From positions 930,001 to 994,000 of the forward strand of contig NZ_JACIEF010000002.1 of assembly GCF_014196715.1 (NCBI RefSeq): a stretch of DNA of 64,000 bases, in the 5' to 3' direction. The DNA is from Pedobacter zeae (GTDB lineage Bacteria > Bacteroidota > Bacteroidia > Sphingobacteriales > Sphingobacteriaceae). This document shows positions 63,809-64,000 of this stretch, piece after piece. Position numbers and translations under genes: made by a program. Every line of letters starts with the position of its first letter. The first letter of the stretch is position 1. The notes beneath the pieces were generated by a model. The model was not told the DNA's origin, did no database searches, and was given only the letters and a program-made list of their open reading frames with translations.

Positions 63809-64000
63809 ATGGAAATTATACATATAAGTGCCGAGTGTTACCCTGTTGCAAAAGTTGGTGGTTTAGCCGATGTAGTGGGGGCCTTACCAAAATATCAAAA
63901 TAAACTGGGCCATATTGCTAAAGTGGTTGTGCCGGCATACGACACAAAATTTATCCGCGAAAGCGAATTCGAAGTGACTTACGATGCCTGGGGAAACTAT
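63809..64000 (+). CDS. glgA: Glycogen synthase, N-terminal part (3' end outside window)
   Basis: ATG 63809 opens a frame that runs off the window: 64 residues visible, beginning MEIIHISAECYPVAKVGGLADVVGALPKY. 'KVGGLADV' corresponds to the K-x-G-G-L-x-D-V ADP-glucose-binding motif of GT5 starch/glycogen synthases, which extend alpha-1,4-glucan from ADP-glucose. Only the N-terminal Rossmann domain is visible. Confidence 0.9.
   Translation, partial: MEIIHISAECYPVAKVGGLADVVGALPKYQNKLGHIAKVVVPAYDTKFIRESEFEVTYDAWGNY

Overview
The window looks like a chromosome segment of a Bacteroidota bacterium, most likely Sphingobacteriaceae (Pedobacter or a close relative). The reasons are SusC/SusD pairs, TonB-linked receptors with N-terminal carboxypeptidase-regulatory-like domains, lipoproteins of the 'CKK' type, promoters resembling TAnnTTTG, a MoxR/DUF58/BatA operon, and AT-rich intergenic DNA with weak Shine-Dalgarno signals. 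The genus is inferred from gene content, not tested. No tRNA, rRNA, CRISPR array, prophage or transposase was seen.

Layout. (1) 1-4074, minus strand: MoxR ATPase, DUF58, BatA-domain and DUF4175-like genes (the last cut by the window edge), with a divergent DUF4159 gene. (2) 5036-12080: an Lrp/AsnC regulator, serC with a DUF1015 gene and a 48-residue membrane peptide, a DUF4350 protein, a DUF1543 protein whose start codon abuts a 270-bp array of CATTGGT-type repeats, and a large FAD/NAD(P)-binding protein. (3) 12830-31858, plus strand: a ten-gene polysaccharide/glycoprotein utilization locus. It has two SusC/SusD pairs, each followed by a fasciclin lipoprotein, then a DUF5007-like lipoprotein, a delta-60-repeat protein, two phosphodiesterase-fold/LamG proteins that appear to lack catalytic residues, and an M60-like metallopeptidase; it ends at a clear terminator. 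(4) 32218-38288: GH2 beta-galactosidase-like, GH27 alpha-galactosidase-like and a second M60-like peptidase. Together (3) and (4) suggest use of a galactose-containing glycoprotein or mucin-like substrate. The palindrome CAAACGTTTG precedes both units. (5) 38426-39732: a small lipoprotein with a decayed partial copy, and an M23-type peptidase. (6) 39989-49906: an NRPS-independent citrate-hydroxamate siderophore cluster (PLP decarboxylase, NIS synthetase fused to an acetyltransferase, N-monooxygenase, second NIS synthetase) divergent from its TonB receptor. (7) 50037-51919: a metallophosphoesterase and an Rrf2 regulator. (8) 52027-60117: the assimilatory sulfate/sulfite operon (sulfite reductase, cobA, siroheme dehydrogenase fused to a TSUP permease, cysH, cysD, cysN) closed by a terminator. 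(9) 60210-64000: a bestrophin-like channel, a lipoprotein, a divergent second cobA, a repeat-filled gap and the start of glgA.

The most notable observation is the leader of the sulfur operon. A TAnnTTTG promoter is followed by a nine-residue reading frame, MIYCCCKTH, with three consecutive Cys codons. Next comes a segment able to pair with the 5' arm of an intrinsic terminator that lies just before the sulfite reductase gene. This is the classic architecture of ribosome-mediated attenuation, here apparently sensing cysteine. A 38-bp promoter block (34 of 38 identical) is shared with the distant, motif-divergent cobA paralogue, so a second layer of sulfur control is likely. Many spacers also carry short tandem or inverted repeats, several with their own repeat word, including one that has supplied the C-terminus of the siderophore monooxygenase.
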